DNA of 64,000 bases from Saccharomycopsis phalli (Eukaryota; Ascomycota; Saccharomycetes; Ascoideales; Saccharomycopsidaceae), in NCBI GenBank assembly GCA_020342235.1, contig CP073212.1, positions 372,001 to 436,000 on the forward strand, read 5' to 3'. Both the position numbers and the translations under genes were made by a program. The notes under the pieces are model-generated. The model saw nothing but the letters and a program-made list of their open reading frames with translations. It did not search any database and was not told the origin of the DNA. Positions 9,625 through 18,563 of the stretch are shown in pieces (within the stretch, counting starts at the first letter, position 1; the number at the start of each line of letters is the position of its first letter).

Positions 9625-12600
9625 ATGGTGAAACTACTAGATTTGGATCGCACAGCGACGTTTGCCATCTCGAATCATAATCTCCCATATTTGGCGACGG
9701 CCAATGTGGCTGGTGCCATTGATGCGGACTTTTCCGACTCTGCCAAGCTCGAGATCTGGAATCCGTTCCAAAGCAAGGACCCGCTCCACAGCGTGGCGAT
9801 TGAGAGCAAAGTGTACGACTTGGCATGGTCGGCCGACTCGAAATTACTTGTTGGCGGCTTGGAGAAGGGCACGGTCCAGTTCTGGGACGGCGATCTGCTC
9901 ATTAACGGCAAGGAAAACGAGCTTCTCCACTCTGCCACCCAGCACACTGCGGCGGTCAAGAGCTTGGCCTTTAACCCGTCCAAGAGCAACGTGTTGGTCT
10001 CTGGGTCGACCAACGCCGAGATATATATTTGGGACACCAACCGGCTTTCTGCCGACCCGCTTACTCCTACTGGAGAAGCGTATGAGCCAAAGAAGAACTC
10101 CGAGGAGATCAACGGGCTTGCCTGGAACCACAAGGTGTCGCACATATTTGCAAGTGCGTCGAGTGCGGGGATCACGCTGATTTGGGACTTGAAGCTGAAG
10201 CGGAAAGTGTTGAACATCTCGTACACTGCCACAACCAACTCGGGCAATATCCGGGCAAATCTTCTGAGCGTGGCATGGCATCCGAGCCAGTCGACCAAGT
10301 TGATCACTGGGTCTGATCTTGACAGCTTGCCTGTGGTTTTGCAGTGGGATCTCCGGTTCTCCAAGACACCGGAGTTGATTTTTGCCGGCCCTCTGGAGTT
10401 CAACAGCAATGGGAGTCATGGAGGCCACTCCAAGGGGATTCTTTCGCTTGACTGGCTTGCACAGGACGACGACTTTTTGCTTACGTCCGGCAAGGATGCG
10501 AATACGTTCTTGTGGGACACCAAAACCGGAGAGAAGTTGGCTTCATATCCGGTACACAGCCAGGACTCGACGATCAATGCCATTGGCAGCAACTCGTCGT
10601 CAGATTGGGTGTTCAAGGCGCGATTTGCGCACAATCCGGAGTACTTTGCCAGTGCGACATTTGACGGGAAAGTGTTGTTCCAGACGGTACAGGACGCGAA
10701 CCAGACGCAGCAGGAGGCCAAGAAGCCAGCTGCCAAGAAGGAGACCAGCGAGACCGACTTCTGGAACCAGATTTCGACCGACGATCTCGAGGAGAAGCAC
10801 GAGCACGTGAACCCGGAAATCTACATCAAGAAGGCGCCAAAGTGGTTGAAACGGCCGGCCACCGTGCTGTTTGCCTTTGGAGGCAAGTTGGTGCGGGTCA
10901 AGACTGTTACTGAGGGCGATTCGACTCTGAGCGTGGTGGAAATCTCCGAGGTTCCAGGTCAGGGCAAGGACAAGAGTTTTGACGATTTGAAGACGGTTTT
11001 AGCGGGCGACAGCGAGAAAATCGCGGGGTTGATTGCCGAGGGCGACACAGAAAGCTTTGACTGGAAGTTGGTGGAGCAATTGAAGGCTGTGGACAATGAC
11101 AAGCACAAGTTGTTGAAGCAGCACATTGGCACGGAGGAAAAGCCGAGCGAGGACTTTTTCAGCCAGCTCGGTGACACGGGGTCGTTTAAGCCAGAGGGCA
11201 AGTTTGAGATCTTTGTTGATGGTGAGCCTGAAGTCAGTGCCAGTCTCAAGAAACTTGTCTTGTCAGGTGACTTCAGCCAGGCAGTCAAGTTGTCGTTGGA
11301 GCATGAAAAGACGGTTGAGGCGTTGATTATAGCCATCAACTCGGGCGACGAAGCTCTCCAGAAGCAAGTGTTGGGCCACTACTTTGAGAAAAACTACAAA
11401 AACGATAGCTTGGCACGACTTCTCTACAGCACCTCGCGGTCCGCTCCGGGCGGGGGCTCGCAACCAGCGACGCCGATTGACGATTTGATTGAGAATGCGT
11501 CGGTGGACAGTTGGAAGGAGATTGCGCTTGGTATCAGCACGTATGTGACTGATGAGACCGAGTTCAGTGCGAGAATTGCCCAGTTGGGACAGCGACTCCA
11601 GGATGCGGGATCTCGCGACACTGCGCTTGTGTTGTATTTTGTCAGCGGGGCCTTGGACAAAATCAGCCAGGTGTGGTTGGATGAGTTGAAGAGCGAGCAG
11701 GAGAAGATTGTTGAGCAGAGTTCCGACAAGAAGGAGTCGTTGTTGGACGTGTACTACCGGTTGTTGGACAAGTTGGTGGTGAAGATCTTGTTGTTCAAGC
11801 GGGTGTTGGGCATTGACGGTGAGTTGCCGAGCGCCAAGGGGTACCTGAGTCTTGTTGCTGTGTTGTTGAACTATGCCAAGAACATTGGCGACAACTATGG
11901 CCATCTTGACTTGGTTGGTCAGCTCTTGGACGTGTTACCAGGTGATCTTGACGATGTCAAGTTGAGCAAGGCCCGGATCGCGCCTAAACCAGCCAAGACC
12001 ACAAAGACCAAGGGCTATGGCTCCGGGTTTCCACTGGCTGTTGCCTCGTCTGGTGCGCAAAAGGCCAAGTATGCCCCTGGATTCGGCTACCCACAGTCGC
12101 CAGTAAAGTCCAATGGGTATACGCCAAGCCAGTTTGCAGGAAGCCAGCCTAGTGCTGCTGGCCAGAACCAATATGCTCCACAGTATACTGCTAGTCAGAA
12201 CCAGTATGCACCAGGTGGAAATAGTTTTGGAACTCCTGGAAATAGCTTTGGAGCACCAGCAAACAACTTTGGAGCACCAGCAAACAACTTTGGAACTCCT
12301 GGAAACAACTTTGGAGCACCAGCAAACAACTTTGGAGCACCAGCCGGAAACAACTTTGGAGCACCTGGATTCGGCGCCCCTGGATTCGGCACCCCTGGTT
12401 TTGCAGCACCTCCTACCGCACTCAGCAGCATGAGCGAACCAGCTCCACCTCCACAGGCCCGCTACTCCCTGAGCCAGAACCCTTCCAAGGTCAAAAAGCC
12501 AGGCCATGAAGGCTGGAACGACTTGCCAGACGTGTTCTCCGAAGTGACCTCCAAGGCCCACAAGAAGAAAGCCGCACCTGTGGTTGTGTCGTCGCACGCT

Positions 12601-13494
12601 CCTGCTGGCAACCAGCCGCCGCCAAACTTCAGCAGAAACGCCTCGTTCAACACGCCTCCTCCTCCAAAGGGCCGGGCCTCAAACCAAAGTTCCGCCTTGA
12701 ACTCGCCAAAGGTCGGCCATGCTCCATTGAACAAGTACGCTCCTCCACAGTCCAATGTGTCCACTCCTCCATTTGCACCTGCTCGTGTGGTTTCTCCTCC
12801 TCCAGTGAACCCATATGCACCGGCTCCATCCCAGTTTACCAACGTTCCAGCCACTGCTCCAAAGAACGCATTTGCCCCGTCGGGTGCTCCAAAGAACGCA
12901 TATGCCCCACCAGGTGCTCCAAAGAACGCCTATACTCCAGCCCAGGATGCAAACGCATATGCTCCAAACAACTTGGGCCAAGGCTTTGGTGCTCCTAGCT
13001 TTGGTGCTCCTCCAGTCGGTGCTCCTTCAGTTGGACCTCCTCCAATTGGACCTCCTCCAATTGGCCGTCCAAGTGGAAATCAGGACGCCCAGTCGCGAAA
13101 CCAACCGGTACAACCACCCCAGCCTCCTCCAGCCTCAAACAGGCACCCTGCTGGTGACCGGTCGCACATTTCAAGTGACGCCTTGCCAATATTCGAGACG
13201 CTTTCACGCGAAATGGCCCAGGTGAAGCCAAAGATCCCGGCCAAATTTGCCAAAAAGGCCCACGACACAGAGGTGAAGTTGAACGTGTTGTTTGACCGCT
13301 TGAACAACGACGAGGTTTCAAAGGAGACCGTCGGTTTGTTGAGCCAGTTGGCCCAAGCTTTGGCTGGTAAAGACTACGACACTGCTCAGTCGTTGCGCAT
13401 GGAAATTGCTACAAGTTCTCTGCATGATAGCAGCAAGTGGATCATGTCAGTCAAAAAGTTGATTGAAATGGTCCAAGCTACTGATGGTATGTAG
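9625..13494 (+). CDS. SEC31: COPII outer-coat protein Sec31
   Basis: A 1289-residue COPII scaffold protein that forms the outer cage with Sec13 at ER exit sites. I start at ATG 9625 because MVKLLDLDRTATFAISNHN is the family N-terminus; the frame is open upstream but without ATG. The N-terminal seven-bladed WD40 propeller (about residues 1-380) shows repeated IWD/FLWDTKTGE motifs. Then come the SEDFFSQLG-type blade insertion motif, an alpha-solenoid (about 500-770), and a long Pro/Gln/Asn-rich region with NNFGAPA repeats (about 860-920) and proline clusters that activate Sar1-GTP hydrolysis. A helical C-terminal domain (about 1180-1289) ends the protein. CTG at 10867 falls where human Sec31 has Ser, supporting CUG = Ser. 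Confidence 0.96.
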   Translation: MVKLLDLDRTATFAISNHNLPYLATANVAGAIDADFSDSAKLEIWNPFQSKDPLHSVAIESKVYDLAWSADSKLLVGGLEKGTVQFWDGDLLINGKENELLHSATQHTAAVKSLAFNPSKSNVLVSGSTNAEIYIWDTNRLSADPLTPTGEAYEPKKNSEEINGLAWNHKVSHIFASASSAGITLIWDLKLKRKVLNISYTATTNSGNIRANLLSVAWHPSQSTKLITGSDLDSLPVVLQWDLRFSKTPELIFAGPLEFNSNGSHGGHSKGILSLDWLAQDDDFLLTSGKDANTFLWDTKTGEKLASYPVHSQDSTINAIGSNSSSDWVFKARFAHNPEYFASATFDGKVLFQTVQDANQTQQEAKKPAAKKETSETDFWNQISTDDLEEKHEHVNPEIYIKKAPKWLKRPATVLFAFGGKLVRVKTVTEGDSTLSVVEISEVPGQGKDKSFDDLKTVLAGDSEKIAGLIAEGDTESFDWKLVEQLKAVDNDKHKLLKQHIGTEEKPSEDFFSQLGDTGSFKPEGKFEIFVDGEPEVSASLKKLVLSGDFSQAVKLSLEHEKTVEALIIAINSGDEALQKQVLGHYFEKNYKNDSLARLLYSTSRSAPGGGSQPATPIDDLIENASVDSWKEIALGISTYVTDETEFSARIAQLGQRLQDAGSRDTALVLYFVSGALDKISQVWLDELKSEQEKIVEQSSDKKESLLDVYYRLLDKLVVKILLFKRVLGIDGELPSAKGYLSLVAVLLNYAKNIGDNYGHLDLVGQLLDVLPGDLDDVKLSKARIAPKPAKTTKTKGYGSGFPLAVASSGAQKAKYAPGFGYPQSPVKSNGYTPSQFAGSQPSAAGQNQYAPQYTASQNQYAPGGNSFGTPGNSFGAPANNFGAPANNFGTPGNNFGAPANNFGAPAGNNFGAPGFGAPGFGTPGFAAPPTALSSMSEPAPPPQARYSLSQNPSKVKKPGHEGWNDLPDVFSEVTSKAHKKKAAPVVVSSHAPAGNQPPPNFSRNASFNTPPPPKGRASNQSSALNSPKVGHAPLNKYAPPQSNVSTPPFAPARVVSPPPVNPYAPAPSQFTNVPATAPKNAFAPSGAPKNAYAPPGAPKNAYTPAQDANAYAPNNLGQGFGAPSFGAPPVGAPSVGPPPIGPPPIGRPSGNQDAQSRNQPVQPPQPPPASNRHPAGDRSHISSDALPIFETLSREMAQVKPKIPAKFAKKAHDTEVKLNVLFDRLNNDEVSKETVGLLSQLAQALAGKDYDTAQSLRMEIATSSLHDSSKWIMSVKKLIEMVQATDGM

Positions 13495-13717
13495 AAAAAA
13501 TGAGATATTGAACTTGATACACGTAGATATTGTCCCGTTTGTCATGTCTGGTACATGTATATCCTCGACTTGGTCACGTGATATATGATCAAATAATTGT
13601 CACTTTACTTGGGACTATTCGATTACATAATCGCTCAGTCACAATTGTGGTATGCCACCCGTTCACTTGGTATATTATATCCTGGCTAAGAATTGACAAT
13701 TGCTCTGGTACATTTCA

Positions 13718-13955
13718 ATGGCTGTTGACGACATTGACGATCCTGATGAATGGGATCAACGTATTTTAAAGACGGGATGTTACAAGGAGAATTATACATT
13801 GCAATTGTGCCATGCTGATAGTGGCGACTGGAGAAAGTGTATTAAAGAGGTGAGTATGTTGAGTGTAGAAATGTACTAATGAGATGAATGATTTCAAAGA
13901 GTGCTGGAAAAGGTATAGTGAAAGGAAGTTGCAAGCGGAAAATGAAAAGAAATGA
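13718..13955 (+). CDS. COA4: Coa4-like twin-CX9C protein, spliced (13718-13849, 13884-13955)
   Basis: A 67-residue protein split by a 34-nt intron, so neither exon makes a long ORF. Exon 1 encodes MAVDDIDDPDEWDQRILKTG, CYKENYTLQLC, then DWRKCIKE; exon 2 encodes MNDFKECWKRYSERKLQAEN and ends in EKK. After splicing, both cysteine pairs have exactly nine residues between them (CX9C twice), the hallmark of intermembrane-space proteins oxidised by Mia40. The DPDEWDQRI/TGCY/DWRKC pattern matches Coa4/Cmc3, needed for cytochrome c oxidase assembly. Unspliced reading hits TAA inside the intron. The stop overlaps the first units of an AATGAAAAGA repeat array. It sits 223 bp downstream of SEC31. Confidence 0.88.
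13850..13883 (+). other. 34-nt spliceosomal intron in COA4
   Basis: GTGAGT donor, TACTAAT branch site at 13874-13880, and GAG acceptor at 13881-13883, only four bases after the branch A. Accepted because it alone restores the second CX9C spacing and an MNDFKECW segment matching the family. Confidence 0.8.
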
Positions 13956-14020
13956 AAAGAAATGAAAAGAAATTAAAAGAAATTAAAAGAAATGAGAAGA
14001 AATGAGAAGAAATGAGAAAA
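13941..14020. repeat. 8 x 10-bp AATGAAAAGA array
   Basis: Eight decamers (AATGAAAAGA, AATTAAAAGA and AATGAGAAGA forms). The first two overlap the COA4 3' end and supply its TGA stop. Confidence 0.9.
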
Positions 14021-14570
14021 GATATGAGGATAGGAATAAGTTGAATATAAAACCGGGTTGGTAAATATGTAAGATGCAGTAAACTTGAGAAACAGGCAAG
14101 ATTGATTTACATCAAACGGCAATACCGTGAAAATAAGTCCAAAGGAGAATTTACATGAAAAATATATTCTAATCAAGACGTGCAAAATAAAATTACCAGC
14201 CAATCACCTAAAATATGCCAATCGGCTCATTGTGGCTTTCAGTTTGACTTGGCCAGGATCACCAAATGAGGCAACGTAGAGGTAGCTTTCAAAACAGCCA
14301 AAAGACAATCCAAAGACGACCAAAGAGAAATAAAAAATTGGCATGAGAAATCAGAACCGACCACGGCAGGGCCGAAAAAGGACCAAATACACCCAGATCT
14401 ACACACATATTAATATATTATCCAAGACACCTGTAACTAGTCGTCCTTAATTCCAGACCCACTGCATTTTGGCTTTTTCCCTTATTTACCCAGCCTTTGG
14501 CCATCTTTTCTACCTTGGCATTTTCCCACCTTTTGCATAGCTTTTTCACTCCTTTTTCTACACATGGATA
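13956..14570. other. Intergenic, upstream region of the aminopeptidase gene
   Basis: After the decamer array this AT-rich spacer shows no gene. The last 60 bp are pyrimidine-rich (CTTTTTC...), a common yeast leader pattern. Confidence 0.5.
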
Positions 14571-14587
14571 ATGTCCAGCGAATATGA
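14564..14587 (+). promoter_or_regulatory. 7-codon uORF overlapping the aminopeptidase start
   Basis: ATG at 14564 opens a different frame and reaches TGA at 14585-14587, overlapping the main ATG at 14571. If the mRNA begins upstream, initiation here would compete with the main start. Confidence 0.4.
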
Positions 14588-17093
14588 GCTACAAGACTTG
14601 AGTCCGACATCTGGCCACTCTGCGTCGTCGTCCGAGTCGTCTGATTTCTTCCAGGAAATCAACGAGTTTGCCTACAATAACGTCCGCGAACCTTTTGTCC
14701 GCACGCCAGATCAATCTTTTGTACCCAAGCACGACCACGAATCAGCACCACGACCCGTCCCACTCAGTCGCAGAAAAGTCCTCCTAGCTGCTCTAGGCGT
14801 ATTGGCAGTGTGGCTAGTGGGATTGGCTATATATGCGCACCATCCACTGGATTTGAGGGCCAATAAGCCTGGCAGCACCATGCAAGCGTCTGGACTGAGC
14901 TTGGGGGATCCGCTCACGCTCCAAGTCGCACGGCTGGATAGCTTTATAGTGTGGCACAAGCAGTATCAGTTTGTTGCGCCGCCAAGTGTGGTTGAATCGG
15001 ACCCAGGGATATTCGTGGAGGGACCAAAAGCCCGCAGCATACAGGACTCGGGCTTGGACATGAACCTCATTCCCGAGACAGTGGTGCATCGGGGCAAGAC
15101 ATATATCATTTGGGACAGTGTTCCCAACTTCCAGCTTGACTGTGTGCTTCTCTTTACCAATGTGGAGCGTCACTGGCGACACTCGCGATTCGCCAACGTC
15201 TTCGTCTACTACCCTCAGACAGGGTCGTACGAGCCACTAATCGACGCGGATCCCCTTCCGAGGGTCAGCTGGGCCGCATGGAGCCCGCAATACTCGTCTG
15301 TGCTGTTTGTCGTGGAGAACAACGTGTATGTGTGGAACCAAGGGAAAGTCACCCAGGTGACGCACGACGGCAGCTCAGACATATTCAACGGGATCCCCGA
15401 CTGGGTCTATGAGGAGGAGGTCAGCGAGTCGGACCATGTTCTTTGGTGGGCACAGGACGACTCACAATTTGCGTTTCTCAAGATCAACGACACCGAGGTC
15501 CCAATATATGACGTTGACTTCTTCACCGAGGACATGAGCTACCCGACACACCACCGGATCAAGTACCCCAAGGCCGGGTTCACAGACCCGCTTACCAGCG
15601 TCTGGGTGTACAACTTGGCCTCTGACTCTGTTGCCGAGGTGCTGCACTCGGACACGCCGCTTGGCCGCGATTTCATTGTATATGACGTGTTCTGGGTGAA
15701 CAGCAGCACGCTCTACATCAAGGAAACAGACAGAACCAGCCGGACTCTCCACTACAGAGCCTGGGATGGGTCGCTGGCCCGAGTGGTCCAGACGCACGAC
15801 TGTCCGGCCGAGTTTGGCGGGTGGGTCGACCGGACGCATGTGTGTGTTGTGCCCCGCAACCCCGCCCAGGGCCGGCCGCTTGACGGGTACATTGACTTGG
15901 TTGTTGACGGCCGGGGATTTGAGCACTTGGCGTATTTTCTGGATAACCAGACCCGCCAGTTGACCGAGGGCGACTTCGACGACTTGACCAAGCCGTTGGC
16001 GTTCGACTACCTCCAGAACAAGCTCTACTTTGTGTCCACAAAACACGCAAGCACCAGCCGACACGTCTACTCAGTGGACTTTTCCACGTTCCAAGTCAGC
16101 CCAATCACCAACGACTCCGTGCCCGGATACTACGACCCAGAGTTTTCCCCGTCAGCAAGGTACGTCTCACTCAAGTACATGGGTCCAGACGTCCCCAGAC
16201 AGCAGCTCATTGACCTTCACCTGCCCGAATGGAGCCTGGCAAACGTGGCAGACAACAAAAAGGCCACAGAGTCGCTCTCAAAGTACCAGGTCCCGTCCCG
16301 GCGGATTTTTGAGATCGAGGTCGAGCACAAGGTCAACGTCAACGTGTTGGAGATTCTTCCCGCAAGCTTTGATCCAAACCGGCAGTATCCGGTTTTGGTG
16401 AACTTCTACGGCGGCCCGGGGTCGCAGAGAGTCGACTGCAAGTTCAGTATTGGATTCAACGATGCCGTTGTCGCGTCTTTGGACGCAATTGTGCTCGTGA
16501 TCGACCCTCGCGGCACAGGGTACAAAGGATGGCAGTTCAAGTCGTGGGTGCGCGACAACATTGGCGAATGGGAGGCAAAAGACATTATCGAGGCTACAAA
16601 ATGGTACATTGCCAATCATAACGTCGATCCGGCTCGTGTACTCTGCTGGGGATGGAGCTACTCTGGGTACTTGTCCTTGCGAGTCTTGGAGACCGATACC
16701 GAAAATGTGTTTCAATATGGGATCTCGGTGGCACCAGTGACAAACTGGAGACTCTATAATACGTTCTACACCGAAAGGTACCTTGGCTTGCCACTGGAGA
16801 ATGACGGAAAGTACAACTCTCTGGCAGTTGGCGGAGTCAATATTGAAAACTTCAAGACCAAGAAACGGTTCTTGCTCATGCACGGCACTGGCGACGACAA
16901 CGTACACATCCAAAACACCTTCCAGCTATTGGACAAGCTCAATTTGCACGGTGTTGAAAACTACGACATGAAGGTGTACCCAGACAGTGACCACAGCATA
17001 TACTACCACAATGCTGCCCCGGTCTTCTACGACAAATTGTATAATTGGACCCGCGACGCTTTCCTGGGAACGTTGGATCAGTTGACTAATTGA
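14571..17093 (+). CDS. Type II membrane dipeptidyl aminopeptidase (Dap2/Ste13 family)
   Basis: An 840-residue S9B prolyl dipeptidyl peptidase that removes X-Pro/X-Ala dipeptides. The family members act in the vacuole (Dap2) or late Golgi on alpha-factor precursor (Ste13), and which this is cannot be decided here. A roughly 65-residue acidic, Ser-rich cytoplasmic tail precedes one signal-anchor helix (about 69-88, VLLAALGVLAVWLVGLAIYA). Next are a beta-propeller and a C-terminal alpha/beta hydrolase. Visible catalytic residues: Ser in GWSYSGY, Asp in HGTGDDNVH, His in DSDHSIY. The nucleophile elbow is normally GWSYGGY; here the first Gly after Tyr is Ser, encoded by TCT, not CTG. CTG at 16821 (NS-CTG-AV) probably reads Ser. 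A short uORF overlaps the start. Confidence 0.93.
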   Translation: MSSEYELQDLSPTSGHSASSSESSDFFQEINEFAYNNVREPFVRTPDQSFVPKHDHESAPRPVPLSRRKVLLAALGVLAVWLVGLAIYAHHPLDLRANKPGSTMQASGLSLGDPLTLQVARLDSFIVWHKQYQFVAPPSVVESDPGIFVEGPKARSIQDSGLDMNLIPETVVHRGKTYIIWDSVPNFQLDCVLLFTNVERHWRHSRFANVFVYYPQTGSYEPLIDADPLPRVSWAAWSPQYSSVLFVVENNVYVWNQGKVTQVTHDGSSDIFNGIPDWVYEEEVSESDHVLWWAQDDSQFAFLKINDTEVPIYDVDFFTEDMSYPTHHRIKYPKAGFTDPLTSVWVYNLASDSVAEVLHSDTPLGRDFIVYDVFWVNSSTLYIKETDRTSRTLHYRAWDGSLARVVQTHDCPAEFGGWVDRTHVCVVPRNPAQGRPLDGYIDLVVDGRGFEHLAYFLDNQTRQLTEGDFDDLTKPLAFDYLQNKLYFVSTKHASTSRHVYSVDFSTFQVSPITNDSVPGYYDPEFSPSARYVSLKYMGPDVPRQQLIDLHLPEWSLANVADNKKATESLSKYQVPSRRIFEIEVEHKVNVNVLEILPASFDPNRQYPVLVNFYGGPGSQRVDCKFSIGFNDAVVASLDAIVLVIDPRGTGYKGWQFKSWVRDNIGEWEAKDIIEATKWYIANHNVDPARVLCWGWSYSGYLSLRVLETDTENVFQYGISVAPVTNWRLYNTFYTERYLGLPLENDGKYNSLAVGGVNIENFKTKKRFLLMHGTGDDNVHIQNTFQLLDKLNLHGVENYDMKVYPDSDHSIYYHNAAPVFYDKLYNWTRDAFLGTLDQLTN

Positions 17094-17949
17094 CCATTGG
17101 GGGTATGTTGTGGATAATATGGATGGCAGCTTTTGATTCGCAGTACAGTCCAATGATTCTTACCATTTATGCCACTGTTGAATTATGTACACTTAGGAGT
17201 CTAGACAATATTACCATACGGCACTTTATAGATATTATTGCCAGTCTATTACTAGATACATTATGTAAAACTATTTAATAGTACCTGATATAGTATACAT
17301 GCGCATTACTGACTCATGTTGTAATATAGTAGCTGGAATATGGGTTGGTGAAATTGCCAAAGTATATTCGATTGACAAGTTATTTTTTTGTGTAGTACAG
17401 AATTGATGAAAGTGCTAAATAATAATTGGCCAACTACTCTCAGCTACTATAGAGGTGTTGTCAGATTAAATTGTTGTCGTGAAATGACAGTGTATAGATC
17501 TTTACTTTGTCGTCATTCCTAGTATATTTCATGATGTATATATTGTCCAAATATGAGCTGAACAAAGAATAAGGATAAAACAGTATTACGAGATCCGGGA
17601 TAAAGTGATGTCACAGATACGAGGAATTCTGTTGGTATTAAAGGGCTGGATATCCACCAAAGGAGCAAATTTATATATATTATTATACATATATTACAGC
17701 TGTAACTAGTTAACTGTGACATGCACTGTTGCACCCTGATACTTTTGCCAAAAACTACCACCATCAACTTAAAGTGACCCGATAAATTGGAGGGCCGTCA
17801 TTTCACATATTGTGGCATATCATAAATGCTTTTCGGATGGTTATCATCTAGTTACTGTTGATATTTGCGGTTCTTGTCTGATTTGATGTCAACATGCGTA
17901 ATTTTGGACGCTGAGCTGTGTATTGCGATTTCAATATTTTTTCGAACTA
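17094..17949. other. Intergenic between aminopeptidase and tRNA-Ala
   Basis: AT-rich. No coding region with a convincing start or composition was found. Confidence 0.5.
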
Positions 17950-18022
17950 GGGCGTGTGGCGTAGTTGGTAGCGCGCTCCCCTTGCAAGGGAGAGGTCTTG
18001 GGTTCGATTCCCAACTCGTCCA
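17950..18022 (+). tRNA. tRNA-Ala (anticodon UGC)
   Basis: A 73-nt cloverleaf starting GGGCGTG and ending CTCGTCCA. The D-arm contains TGGCGTAGTTGGTAGCGC (A box). The anticodon stem CTCCC/GGGAG encloses CTTGCAA, giving anticodon TGC. The T-arm contains GGTTCGATTCC (B box). There is no intron. A T5 run at about 18044-18048 can terminate pol III. It closely resembles yeast tRNA-Ala. The spacer just downstream contains a retroelement-like tail. Confidence 0.97.
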
Positions 18023-18563
18023 ATCATTGGTTGACGGTGATTATTTTTGCAAATGTTTCGAATTAAATTGTGTAAAATTTAAAATAGTAATAATATGAAT
18101 TAAATTGTTTAAAATTTAGAATAATAATATGTTTATTTACTTCTATAGCTGTACTAGGCTCCTCCGGAGGGTGAGATGACTCTGAAGGAGGTATATGGAG
18201 TCACTACCAGAGGAACTACCTGCCAGGCCGCTCTTCTTGTGATGCTGTAAAAAGAAAAGGAATATACCTATTCAGCACTAAAGTGTAGAAAATTTAAAAG
18301 GTTTTGCTCAAAATTTAATAAAATCGAATTTCCTTGCAAAGAACCATTATCAATATCCAAGGGTATCAACTGAACCTACCAGTCAAGTATAGCCGTTTGT
18401 ATACAAAAATACTTACAGCTTCACTAATTCCCTTTTATTCTTTCATTGTTCCTGCCATACTTTCATACAGTACGTTTCCTCCAGTTACAACATACCCTAT
18501 ACTCCAACTACATGTAGTAAACACATCTATTCAGACTGATAACCCACACCAAAGACCATTCAT
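18023..18563. mobile_element. Diverged (ATT)n-tailed repeat downstream of tRNA (copy C)
   Basis: At about 18115-18300 the sequence AATAATAATATGTTTATTT, then TATAGCTGTACTAGGCTC and a CTCCTCCGGAGG inverted repeat, resembles the 3' ends of the elements at 25695 and 32218. Farther right CAGCACTAAAGTGTAGAA matches their CAGCACAGATGGGTAGAA. The rest has diverged. A roughly 35-bp direct repeat (GAATTAAATTGTKTAAAATTTA) precedes the tail. Boundaries are uncertain. The remainder of this spacer holds no gene. Confidence 0.45.
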
